Source of the DNA: Aurantimonadaceae bacterium
GTDB taxonomy: Bacteria; Pseudomonadota; Alphaproteobacteria; Rhizobiales; Rhizobiaceae
Assembly (NCBI GenBank): GCA_003232595.1
Contig: QIIJ01000476.1
Coordinates: 1 to 5,679 of the forward strand
Reading direction: 5' to 3'
Length of the DNA: 5,679 nt
The translations under genes were made by a program, and so were the position numbers. The number at the start of each line of letters is the position of its first letter. Positions within the stretch are counted from its first letter, which is position 1. The notes under the pieces are model-generated. The model ran no database searches and was not told where the DNA came from. It worked only from the letters and a program-made list of their open reading frames with translations. Below, one piece after another: positions 1 to 4,929 of the stretch.

Positions 1-466
1 TGGTATTGCCACGCGCTTCAAACTGTCCGTCGTCACCCAGACCGCCAACAGGATCCTGTTGGCGTGAACGGTCAACCCTTGTATTGGTGTTGGAAACCGA
101 GCCTGTGGTCAGCGTCCTGTCAGTATTGGTTTGATCAGGTGCTTCAGCCGGTGAACCCGTCCCGATATTGGCTGTGTCATCATCAAGCGTCAGATCCAGC
201 GTATCACCAAACACAGGCGTTCGGGTTCCTGTTCTCTGATTGCCGATGCCAGTGTCGGCAGAACCGTCAAGATTCTCCTCCACCTGCGTATCAGTGAAAT
301 CTTCATCAGACTCAAATGTCTGCCGCAGCAACCCGTCAGCCTGCTGGGCAATGGCCCCATTGGACAAAATTACGGCAACAAACACCGGCACCATAAAGCC
401 GGCAACCAGGCGCCGGCAACACAGTCGGGCTTTGATAATATGGGCTTTTTCAGGAGTCTGTTTCAC
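1..466 (-). CDS. Secreted/envelope protein, N-terminal part (possible outer-membrane beta-barrel family), cut by left window edge
   Basis: The minus-strand frame stays open from a GTG at 466-464 to the window edge (155 codons plus one base). An in-frame stop lies two codons upstream, so GTG is the most upstream start; the first in-frame ATG (394-392) would lose the basic n-region. Residues 1-19 are basic (K2, K7, K12, R14, R18, R19), 20-39 hydrophobic, and AIA at 38-40 followed by QQ is a plausible signal peptidase I site. The mature part seen here (41-155) is acidic and rich in Thr, Asp, Gly and Asn, so probably a flexible linker. A DP-xxx-LG-xxx-G-x-F-xx-R pattern (138-152) recalls the stretch just before the barrel in rhizobial outer-membrane beta-barrel proteins; this family call is tentative because the barrel lies outside the window. 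No clear Shine-Dalgarno precedes the GTG. It is divergent from the Kdo-pathway isomerase, which fits an envelope role. Confidence 0.72.
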   Translation of the reverse strand, partial: MKQTPEKAHIIKARLCCRRLVAGFMVPVFVAVILSNGAIAQQADGLLRQTFESDEDFTDTQVEENLDGSADTGIGNQRTGTRTPVFGDTLDLTLDDDTANIGTGSPAEAPDQTNTDRTLTTGSVSNTNTRVDRSRQQDPVGGLGDDGQFEARGNT

Positions 467-511
467 TGATCACGCATCGCTAAACACGACCGAACTGCAG
501 ATTCGGCCAAG

Positions 512-541
512 GGTTAGCGAATGGTAAACACTTGTGGTTAA
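512..541 (-). promoter_or_regulatory. Triplet of TTAACC-like boxes (CtrA-like?) in the divergent region
   Basis: On the minus strand three related hexamers follow each other: TTAACC (541-536), TTTACC (528-523) and CTAACC (517-512), at 13- and 11-bp spacing. The core TTTACCATTCGCTAACC resembles the alphaproteobacterial CtrA box (TTAA-N7-TTAAC) with two mismatches. A GANTC site (GATTC, 500-504), the target of the CcrM methyltransferase in this class, lies 7 bp away. The boxes are 46 to 75 bp upstream of the GTG start of the envelope gene and about 100 bp upstream of the isomerase start, so either gene could be controlled. The match to CtrA is inferred from the consensus only. Confidence 0.35.
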
Positions 542-629
542 CGTTTTCTTTCCAAATAGCTCCAGCTTCACCCCCCTGTTATTGAACTGAAAAAGTGCTA
601 AATGCACAGCAATAACACGGCAAAACTGC

Positions 630-635
630 AGGGAA
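630..635 (+). promoter_or_regulatory. Ribosome binding site deciding the isomerase start
   Basis: AGGGAA lies 5 nt before the ATG at 641. The alternative in-frame ATG at 602 is preceded only by an A-rich stretch without a GGA, GAG or AGG core. This favours the start at 641. Confidence 0.6.
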
Positions 636-640
636 TCCAG

Positions 641-1612
641 ATGCCTGACAAAGATATTATCGCGTCCGCAAGAAACACAATGGTTACTGAGCAGGCTGGA
701 CTTGCCGCCCTGGCCGGTGCAATGGACACCCCTTTTGCCGGTGAGTTCGTCAAGGCCGTCAAAATCATCCGAAAGATCACTGGTCGGGTAATCGTCACCG
801 GCGTTGGCAAAAGCGGTCACATCGGCACAAAAATAGCCGCCACCATGGCGTCCACCGGAACGCCAGCCTTTTTTGTACATTCATCAGAAGCCAATCACGG
901 CGATCTTGGCATGATTGCCCGAGATGACGCGATACTTGCCCTGTCCTGGTCTGGCGAAACCGCAGAATTGAAGGGCGTACTGGCCTACTCAAAGCGCTTT
1001 TCAATCCCGCTTATTGCCATCACTTCGAAGGCCGGATCAACCCTCGGCAAGGAGGCCGATGTGGTGCTTGCAATTCCCCGCAAGGAAGAGGCATGTCCGC
1101 ACAATCTGGCACCGACCACATCAGCCTTGATGCAGTTGGCGCTGGGTGATGCACTCGCCGTGGCACTGTTGCAAAACCGCGGTTTTACTGTCGGAGATTT
1201 CCGCACGTTCCATCCAGGCGGCCAGTTGGGTGCAAGCCTCACCCATATTCACGATATCATGCATGCGGGAGATCAGGTACCACTGGTCACCACCGGCGCA
1301 CCGATGACAGATGCAATCACACAGATTTCGCAAAAGGGTTTTGGCTGTGTTGGCATTATCGATAAAGTCGGCAATCTGATCGGCATCATCACCGATGGCG
1401 ATTTGCGCAGAAACCTCAAAAAGGATCTGCTTGGGGAGACTGTCAACAGTATCATGACCCCCAACCCGAAAACAGTCCAACCGGAAATGCTGGCAATCGC
1501 TGCAATGGAAATCCTGGACCATTCGGCTATTACCGCCCTGATGGTAACCCGTGATGACAAGCCAATCGGTATTGTCCACATCCACGACCTGCTCAAAATC
1601 GGCGTTGTGTAA
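641..1612 (+). CDS. kdsD: D-arabinose 5-phosphate isomerase (KpsF/GutQ family, SIS + two CBS domains)
   Basis: A cytosolic enzyme that interconverts D-ribulose 5-phosphate and D-arabinose 5-phosphate, the first committed step to Kdo, the inner-core sugar of lipopolysaccharide. From the ATG at 641 it has 323 residues, close to E. coli KdsD (328). A sugar-isomerase (SIS) domain spans about 30-190 and has the GVGKSGHIG nucleotide/sugar-phosphate loop (54-62), HSSEANHGDLGM (80-91), SWSGET (102-107) and EACPHNLAPTTS (150-161). K57, E109, E150 and H191 (in FHPGGQLG) match the four catalytically important residues of E. coli KdsD (K59, E111, E152, H193) at a constant offset of two. Two CBS domains follow (about 209-265 and 275-323), ending HIHDLLKIGVV as in the E. 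coli protein. An ATG at 602 would add 13 non-conserved residues and has no Shine-Dalgarno. It stands alone on its strand, divergent from the envelope protein, and ends 2 nt from the NfeD gene on the other strand. Assignment as KdsD rather than a capsule paralogue (KpsF) rests on the lack of capsule genes nearby. Confidence 0.94.
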   Translation: MPDKDIIASARNTMVTEQAGLAALAGAMDTPFAGEFVKAVKIIRKITGRVIVTGVGKSGHIGTKIAATMASTGTPAFFVHSSEANHGDLGMIARDDAILALSWSGETAELKGVLAYSKRFSIPLIAITSKAGSTLGKEADVVLAIPRKEEACPHNLAPTTSALMQLALGDALAVALLQNRGFTVGDFRTFHPGGQLGASLTHIHDIMHAGDQVPLVTTGAPMTDAITQISQKGFGCVGIIDKVGNLIGIITDGDLRRNLKKDLLGETVNSIMTPNPKTVQPEMLAIAAMEILDHSAITALMVTRDDKPIGIVHIHDLLKIGVV

Positions 1613-1614
1613 AT

Positions 1615-2079
1615 TCAGCTTTCCGCTGCTTCAACTTTCAATGTAGCTGCTGAATTATCAACAACGCGGACTTTGCTGCCTGCCGGGAGGTCAGGGCCTT
1701 CTACACGCCATACCGTATCGCCGAGTTTTATCCGCCCGGAACCGTTTTCCATTGCATCAATCAGCACTGATACCTGGCCAACCATCTGCGCGCCCCGTGC
1801 GTTCAGGTTCGGCTGATCGGTATCGGGGTGAACATTATACCAGTATTTACGGCCGATAATCGCCGTTACCAGCGACAATACTGCAAAACCAATGATCTGC
1901 GCCTGCCACGGCCACCACCCTGCTTCGCCTACCGTAAGACTGACAGTGCCAATGATGATCGCCGCAATGCCGAACCACAACATGAACACACCAGGCACAA
2001 CAATTTCGATGATCAGCAGGACGAGACCGATGATCCACCAGGTCCATGGCCCGAGTTCTGCAAACAGTGCCACAATCAT
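1615..2079 (-). CDS. NfeD-family membrane protein (short NfeD1b/YbbJ type), partner of the upstream paraslipin
   Basis: A 154-residue protein, the same size class as E. coli YbbJ (about 150). Three hydrophobic segments are visible: about 14-30 (ending EIVVPG, a family signature), 31-50 and 60-76. A soluble OB-fold-like domain follows at about 97-152, entered through the typical LNARGAQMVG stretch (92-101) and containing GDTVWRVEG (120-128). Short NfeD proteins lack the ClpP-like protease domain and are nearly always encoded beside an SPFH protein; they are thought to act with it in membrane microdomains or membrane protein quality control, but the molecular role is unsettled. The ATG lies 3 nt after the stop of the paraslipin gene, and its Shine-Dalgarno AGGAG (2090-2086) is inside the last paraslipin codons, so translation is probably coupled. 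Its stop is 2 nt from the isomerase stop on the other strand, leaving no room for a terminator. Confidence 0.93.
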   Translation of the reverse strand: MIVALFAELGPWTWWIIGLVLLIIEIVVPGVFMLWFGIAAIIIGTVSLTVGEAGWWPWQAQIIGFAVLSLVTAIIGRKYWYNVHPDTDQPNLNARGAQMVGQVSVLIDAMENGSGRIKLGDTVWRVEGPDLPAGSKVRVVDNSAATLKVEAAES

Positions 2080-2082
2080 AGA

Positions 2083-3132
2083 TTACTCCTGACCACCATC
2101 ATTGCTGCCGAATCCGGCGGGCAGGTTGGTTTGTCGTGAGGCCGAACCGGACGATACCGAAGGTGTTGTGGAAGCAGCTTTGCCGCCGGAACCACCGGAG
2201 CCGCCAGAACCACCACCGAAAAGATCCTTTGAAATCTCGCCAATACCGCCAAGGGCACCCAGCATGGAAGTTGCTTCCAGCGGCAACATAATCACCTTCT
2301 GGTTTTGGGCTGATGCAAGCTGGCCGATGGCTTCGATGTATTTTTGGGCAACAAAATAGTTGATCGCCTGGGAGTTACCGGCACCGATGGCATCAGAAAC
2401 CACCCGGGTGGCGCGGGCTTCGGCTTCAGCCTCACGTTCACGGGCTTCCGCCTCACGAAATGCCGCTTCTTTTTGCGCTTCCGCCTCCAGAATAACCGCC
2501 TGCTTTTCACCCTCAGCGCGCAGGATTTCACTTAGTTTGAAACCTTCTGCCTCCAGTACCTGGGCACGCTTTTCACGTTCAGCCTTCATCTGACGACCCA
2601 TCGAGGCAACCAGATCAGCCGGCGGGTTGATGTCCTTGATTTCAATGCGGGTGATTTTAAGACCCCACGGACTGACCGCCTGATCAACCACCCGCAGGAT
2701 TCTCACATTGATCTCATCACGTTTGGACAGAAGCTCATCAAGGTCCATCGAACCCATCACGGTTCTGATATTGGTCATGGTCAGGTTCAAAATAGCGTTT
2801 TCCAACCCGCTCACCTCATAGGCCGCCTTGGCCGCATCGAGCACCTGAAAAAATGTCACTCCATCCACCGCAACCGTGGCATTGTCGCGGGTGATCACCT
2901 CCTGGGTTGGCACATCAAGCACCTGCTCCATCATGTTCATCTTGGCACCGACCCGGTCCATGAACGGAACAATTATGTTCAGGCCGGGTCGCAGCGTGCG
3001 GGTATATCGGCCAAAACGCTCGACTGTATAGTTAAACCCTTGCGTCACTGTCTTAATACCGGCAAAAAGTATCAGTATAATGAGAACGACAATTGCAATA
3101 ACGGCAATGTCCAGGCCTTCAATCGGTAACAT
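2083..3132 (-). CDS. SPFH/band-7 domain protein, paraslipin (QmcA/stomatin-like)
   Basis: A membrane-anchored scaffold protein of 349 residues from the ATG at 3132-3130. It has an N-terminal transmembrane segment (about 9-26), an SPFH/band-7 domain (about 27-185) with the signatures ERFGRYTRTLRPGLN (38-52), PFMDRV (56-61), DVPTQEVITRDNATVAVDG (73-91) and WGLKITRIEIKDINPP (156-171), then a charged Glu/Ala/Lys/Arg-rich coiled coil (about 182-245) and a C-terminal part with NYFVAQKYIEAIGQLA (258-273). Such proteins oligomerise into large rings on the membrane and are linked to membrane protease control and lipid microdomains. The tail has a Gly/Ser run (306-317) and a Ser/Thr-rich end. An upstream in-frame ATG at 3201 would add 23 unconserved residues; the start at 3132 has AGGG 7 nt upstream (3143-3140) and places the membrane segment as usual in the family. 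It is the first gene of a two-gene operon with NfeD. Confidence 0.95.
   Translation of the reverse strand: MLPIEGLDIAVIAIVVLIILILFAGIKTVTQGFNYTVERFGRYTRTLRPGLNIIVPFMDRVGAKMNMMEQVLDVPTQEVITRDNATVAVDGVTFFQVLDAAKAAYEVSGLENAILNLTMTNIRTVMGSMDLDELLSKRDEINVRILRVVDQAVSPWGLKITRIEIKDINPPADLVASMGRQMKAEREKRAQVLEAEGFKLSEILRAEGEKQAVILEAEAQKEAAFREAEAREREAEAEARATRVVSDAIGAGNSQAINYFVAQKYIEAIGQLASAQNQKVIMLPLEATSMLGALGGIGEISKDLFGGGSGGSGGSGGKAASTTPSVSSGSASRQTNLPAGFGSNDGGQE
2086..2090 (-). promoter_or_regulatory. Ribosome binding site of the NfeD gene, inside the paraslipin 3' end
   Basis: AGGAG on the minus strand lies 6 nt before the NfeD ATG and overlaps the last codons before the paraslipin stop (2085-2083). 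The placement supports translational coupling of the two genes. Confidence 0.75.
2182..2217 (-). repeat. Gly-Gly-Ser repeat coding region in the paraslipin tail
   Basis: Twelve codons encode GGGSGGSGGSGG (residues 306-317), with nearly periodic 9-bp units at the DNA level. This is an intragenic low-complexity tract forming a flexible linker at the C-terminus, not a mobile or CRISPR repeat. Such tracts can vary in unit number between strains through slippage; that is inference. Confidence 0.7.
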
Positions 3133-3139
3133 GGAATTT

Positions 3140-3155
3140 CCCTTTGAATTTTCAA
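3140..3155 (-). promoter_or_regulatory. Paraslipin ribosome binding site with an adjoining small inverted repeat
   Basis: On the minus strand AGGG (3143-3140) lies 7 nt before the ATG at 3132 and decides that start over the one at 3201. Overlapping its upstream edge is TTGAA-AA-TTCAA (3155-3144), a 5-bp inverted repeat with a 2-nt centre. The repeat could be an operator or chance; it is too short and AT-rich to be a stable hairpin. The rest of the 103-bp divergent region (3133-3235) must also carry the promoters of the paraslipin and acetyltransferase genes, but I could not find convincing -35/-10 pairs. Confidence 0.4.
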
Positions 3156-3235
3156 TCTGGATTAAGTGGCGAAAAGGATTTATCAGCGGCGCCGAAAACA
3201 CGCGTCATTGATTCGACTTCTGCGAGCATGATATC

Positions 3236-3721
3236 ATGAACCTGAGGAATGAAACAACACACGATACAGACACTATCCGTGCAATCACAATTGATGCCTT
3301 TGGTGAAACCGGCGAAGCAGACCTTGTCGATAAATTACGCATCGATGGCGATTTGACAATCTCTGTGGTGGCAGAAGTGGAAAAAGTGCTTTGCGGACAC
3401 GTGGCCTTTTCCCGATTAAAGGCACCCGCGAATGCCCTGGCGCTTGCTCCGGTTTCAGTGATTACCGCGATGCAGGCCAGGGGCATTGGGACCGAACTTG
3501 TTCGCCATGGGCTGAATGAAGCCAGAATACAGGGCTTTGATCTGGTCTTTGTGCTTGGCGCACCGGAATATTATCAAAGGTTCGGATTTTTACCCGATCT
3601 GGCAACCGGATTTAAATCGGAATATTCGGGCTCCAGTTTTATGGCATTGTGGCTCGACAGCCATAAGCCGACAAGCTCGACAACACTCCTGTATCCAGAT
3701 GCATTTACCGGCCTTGATTAA
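3236..3721 (+). CDS. GNAT-family N-acetyltransferase (YhbS-like, COG3153 type)
   Basis: A small cytosolic enzyme of 161 residues (E. coli YhbS is about 167) expected to move an acetyl group from acetyl-CoA to an amine; the substrate is unknown. The N-terminus (2-60) follows the GNAT plan: RNETTHDTDTIRAITIDAF, a beta strand with VVAEVEKVLCGHVAFSR (44-60), then APVSVITAMQARGIGTELV (71-89). The acetyl-CoA pyrophosphate loop is Q80-A-R-G-I-G85, matching the R/Q-x-x-G-x-G/A motif A. The stretch LGAPEYYQRFGF (107-118) is a strong hallmark of the YhbS group, with the conserved tyrosines Y112-Y113 and the RFGF turn. The chosen ATG has only a weak upstream GAG; an ATG at 3228 is out of frame and stops after three codons. 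The gene is divergent from the paraslipin and convergent with hemH, whose stop codon it overlaps by 4 nt. It could act on a small molecule, a tRNA or a protein; nothing nearby decides this. Confidence 0.88.
   Translation: MNLRNETTHDTDTIRAITIDAFGETGEADLVDKLRIDGDLTISVVAEVEKVLCGHVAFSRLKAPANALALAPVSVITAMQARGIGTELVRHGLNEARIQGFDLVFVLGAPEYYQRFGFLPDLATGFKSEYSGSSFMALWLDSHKPTSSTTLLYPDAFTGLD
3718..3721. other. Overlapping convergent stop codons (shared TTAA)
   Basis: The plus-strand TAA of the acetyltransferase (3719-3721) and the minus-strand TAA of hemH (3720-3718) both lie in the palindrome TTAA, giving a 4-nt tail-to-tail overlap. There is no space for an intergenic terminator, so each transcript must extend into the other gene or end inside a coding region. 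Confidence 0.9.
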
Positions 3722-4737
3722 ACCCAACCGGATAACTCCTGCCGCACCACGGTTTCGATTACCTTCATACCGAGTTCGCCATCATTGAGGCAGGGGATGT
3801 GGCTGAACTTTTCGCCGCCCCGGGCCCGGAAAGCATCCGCCACTTCCCCGGCAATTTCTTCAAGCGTTTCGAGGCAATCGGCAACAAAACCCGGATTGAG
3901 CACGGCGATATTCTTCACCCCGTCCCCGGCCAGTTTTTCCACGGTTTTGTCCGTATAGGGCTGCAGCCATTCCTCCCGGCCAAAAAGGGATTGAAAGGTA
4001 GTGAGTAGCCGCCCATCCTCCCAGCCAAGTCGCTCCTCAAGCAACCGCGAAGTTTTCACACAATGGCAATAATAGGGATCGCCCTTTTGAAAATAAGATT
4101 TGGGAATCCCGTGATAGGAGGCAATGACTTTTTCCGGCTTGAATTCCAGCTTTTGCAAATGCTGCTCAATCGAAGTCGCCAGCGCATCAATATAAACCGG
4201 ATCATCAAAATAGGGCGGCACAATGCGCAATGCCGGTTGCCAGCGCATCGCTTTCAGCGCATCAAAGGTCTTGTCATTAACGGTCGCAGTGGTGGTTGCG
4301 CTGTATTGCGGATAAAGCGGAAAAACCACAATGCGGTCGCAGCCCTGTTGTTTCAGTTCATCAAGTTTTGATGCAATCGAAGGCCTGCCATAACGCATGC
4401 CCCAGTCAACAATGACGTCTTCAAGACCATCAAGAGCTCCGGCAAGCTTTTCCCCCTGCGAGCGGGTAAAGGTTCGAAGTGGCGATTCATTTTTTTCATT
4501 GTTCCAGATCGAAGCGTAGAGCGCGCCGGACTTTTTCGGCCTTGTATTGAGAATGATACCGTTAAGCAGTGGCCACCAGATAATACGCGGTGTTTCAATA
4601 ACCCGCCGATCAGACAGGAATTCCTTGAGGTAGCGGCGCATGGATTTTTTGTCCGTGCCATCCGGCGTCCCGAGATTAACCAGCAATACGCCGATCTTGC
4701 CGCTTTTAACTGGCGGGTGCGATTTGTCCCTGCTCAT
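3718..4737 (-). CDS. hemH: Ferrochelatase (protoporphyrin/coproporphyrin ferrochelatase)
   Basis: Inserts Fe2+ into the porphyrin ring at the end of heme synthesis; it acts at the inner face of the cytoplasmic membrane. The product has 339 residues, normal for Gram-negative enzymes. Family signatures in order: GVLLVNLGTPDG (16-27), RRYLKEFLSDRRVIE (34-48), ESPLRTFTRSQ (84-94), MRYGRPSI (114-121), VFPLYPQYSATTT (138-150), SYHGIPKSYFQKGDPY (207-222) and TFQSLFGREEWLQPYT (247-262). H209 in SYHG is the catalytic histidine and E290 in CLETLEE corresponds to the conserved active-site glutamate (human E343 position). GDPYYCHCVKTSRLL (219-233) has a C-x-C, but the C-terminal cysteine set that binds a [2Fe-2S] cluster in the Caulobacter and mycobacterial enzymes is absent. 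The ATG at 4737 has GGAAG 6 nt upstream. It is transcribed alone, divergent from the phosphatase gene, and its TAA overlaps the stop of the acetyltransferase within the palindrome TTAA. In alphaproteobacteria such genes are often iron-controlled; I saw no clear Irr or RirA box. Confidence 0.97.
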   Translation of the reverse strand: MSRDKSHPPVKSGKIGVLLVNLGTPDGTDKKSMRRYLKEFLSDRRVIETPRIIWWPLLNGIILNTRPKKSGALYASIWNNEKNESPLRTFTRSQGEKLAGALDGLEDVIVDWGMRYGRPSIASKLDELKQQGCDRIVVFPLYPQYSATTTATVNDKTFDALKAMRWQPALRIVPPYFDDPVYIDALATSIEQHLQKLEFKPEKVIASYHGIPKSYFQKGDPYYCHCVKTSRLLEERLGWEDGRLLTTFQSLFGREEWLQPYTDKTVEKLAGDGVKNIAVLNPGFVADCLETLEEIAGEVADAFRARGGEKFSHIPCLNDGELGMKVIETVVRQELSGWV

Positions 4738-4929
4738 CTTGTTCTTCCGGTATTGTTTCTGACTTTGACAGGTGACAATAAGTTATTCCTCGCCAAGTGC
4801 AATTGCGACATTATTCCTGCAAACCAGCAGCTAATACCAAATTTTTTAGGTGACGCGTGCCCTGATACCTGTAAAACTGTATTCCACAACCAAAAAGCAA
4901 AAAAACCACACAGAGAGAGGAGAAGTCCA
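4738..4929. promoter_or_regulatory. Divergent regulatory region between hemH and the phosphatase gene
   Basis: This 192-bp region must hold the promoters of both genes. It contains hemH's Shine-Dalgarno GGAAG (4748-4744); three direct TGAC words at 4760, 4766 and 4773; an 11-bp palindrome AATAA-G-TTATT (4777-4787); and two copies of TTATTCCT (4783-4790 and 4811-4818, 28 bp apart), each preceded closely by GACA. TTGACA at 4765-4770 is a perfect -35 hexamer for the plus strand but lacks a -10 at proper spacing. The Shine-Dalgarno AGGAG (4918-4922) sits 7 nt before the phosphatase ATG. No small gene or stable hairpin is visible. Confidence 0.5.
4777..4787. repeat. Short palindrome AATAA-G-TTATT, operator candidate upstream of hemH
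   Basis: Perfect 5-bp arms around one central base, 40 bp upstream of the hemH ATG and overlapping the first of two TTATTCCT repeats. It is dyad-symmetric DNA of operator size, but it does not match the Irr (ICE) or RirA (TGA-N9-TCA) consensus that I know. It could be chance in AT-rich sequence. Confidence 0.3.

Noticed and set aside
602..640. Upstream ATG for kdsD adding 13 residues
   Set aside because: It has no Shine-Dalgarno and the extra residues are unlike family N-termini; the ATG at 641 has AGGGAA at good spacing. It cannot be fully excluded.
470..880. Open frame of 136 codons on the minus strand across the kdsD start
   Set aside because: It lies opposite the strongly conserved isomerase coding sequence, has no recognisable domain, and its residues look like a shadow translation.
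2102..2359. Plus-strand frame encoding a PEPPEPPEPP-like protein
   Set aside because: It is the antisense of the Gly/Ser tail and C-terminal part of the paraslipin; the proline repeats are merely the complement of GGS codons.
3133..3201. Upstream ATG for the paraslipin adding 23 residues
   Set aside because: The extension would precede the normally N-terminal membrane anchor and lacks conservation; AGGG before the ATG at 3132 supports the shorter form.
4063..4371. Plus-strand frame of 102 codons within hemH
   Set aside because: It is fully antisense to conserved ferrochelatase motifs and has no ribosome binding site or family resemblance.
3718..4737. [2Fe-2S] cluster in the ferrochelatase
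   Set aside because: A C-x-C (C224, C226) and other cysteines are present, but the C-terminal cysteine pattern of the known cluster-binding enzymes is missing, so a cluster is not supported.
4765..4793. Perfect TTGACA as a -35 box for the phosphatase gene
   Set aside because: No acceptable -10 hexamer follows at 15-19 bp, so I do not call a promoter from it.
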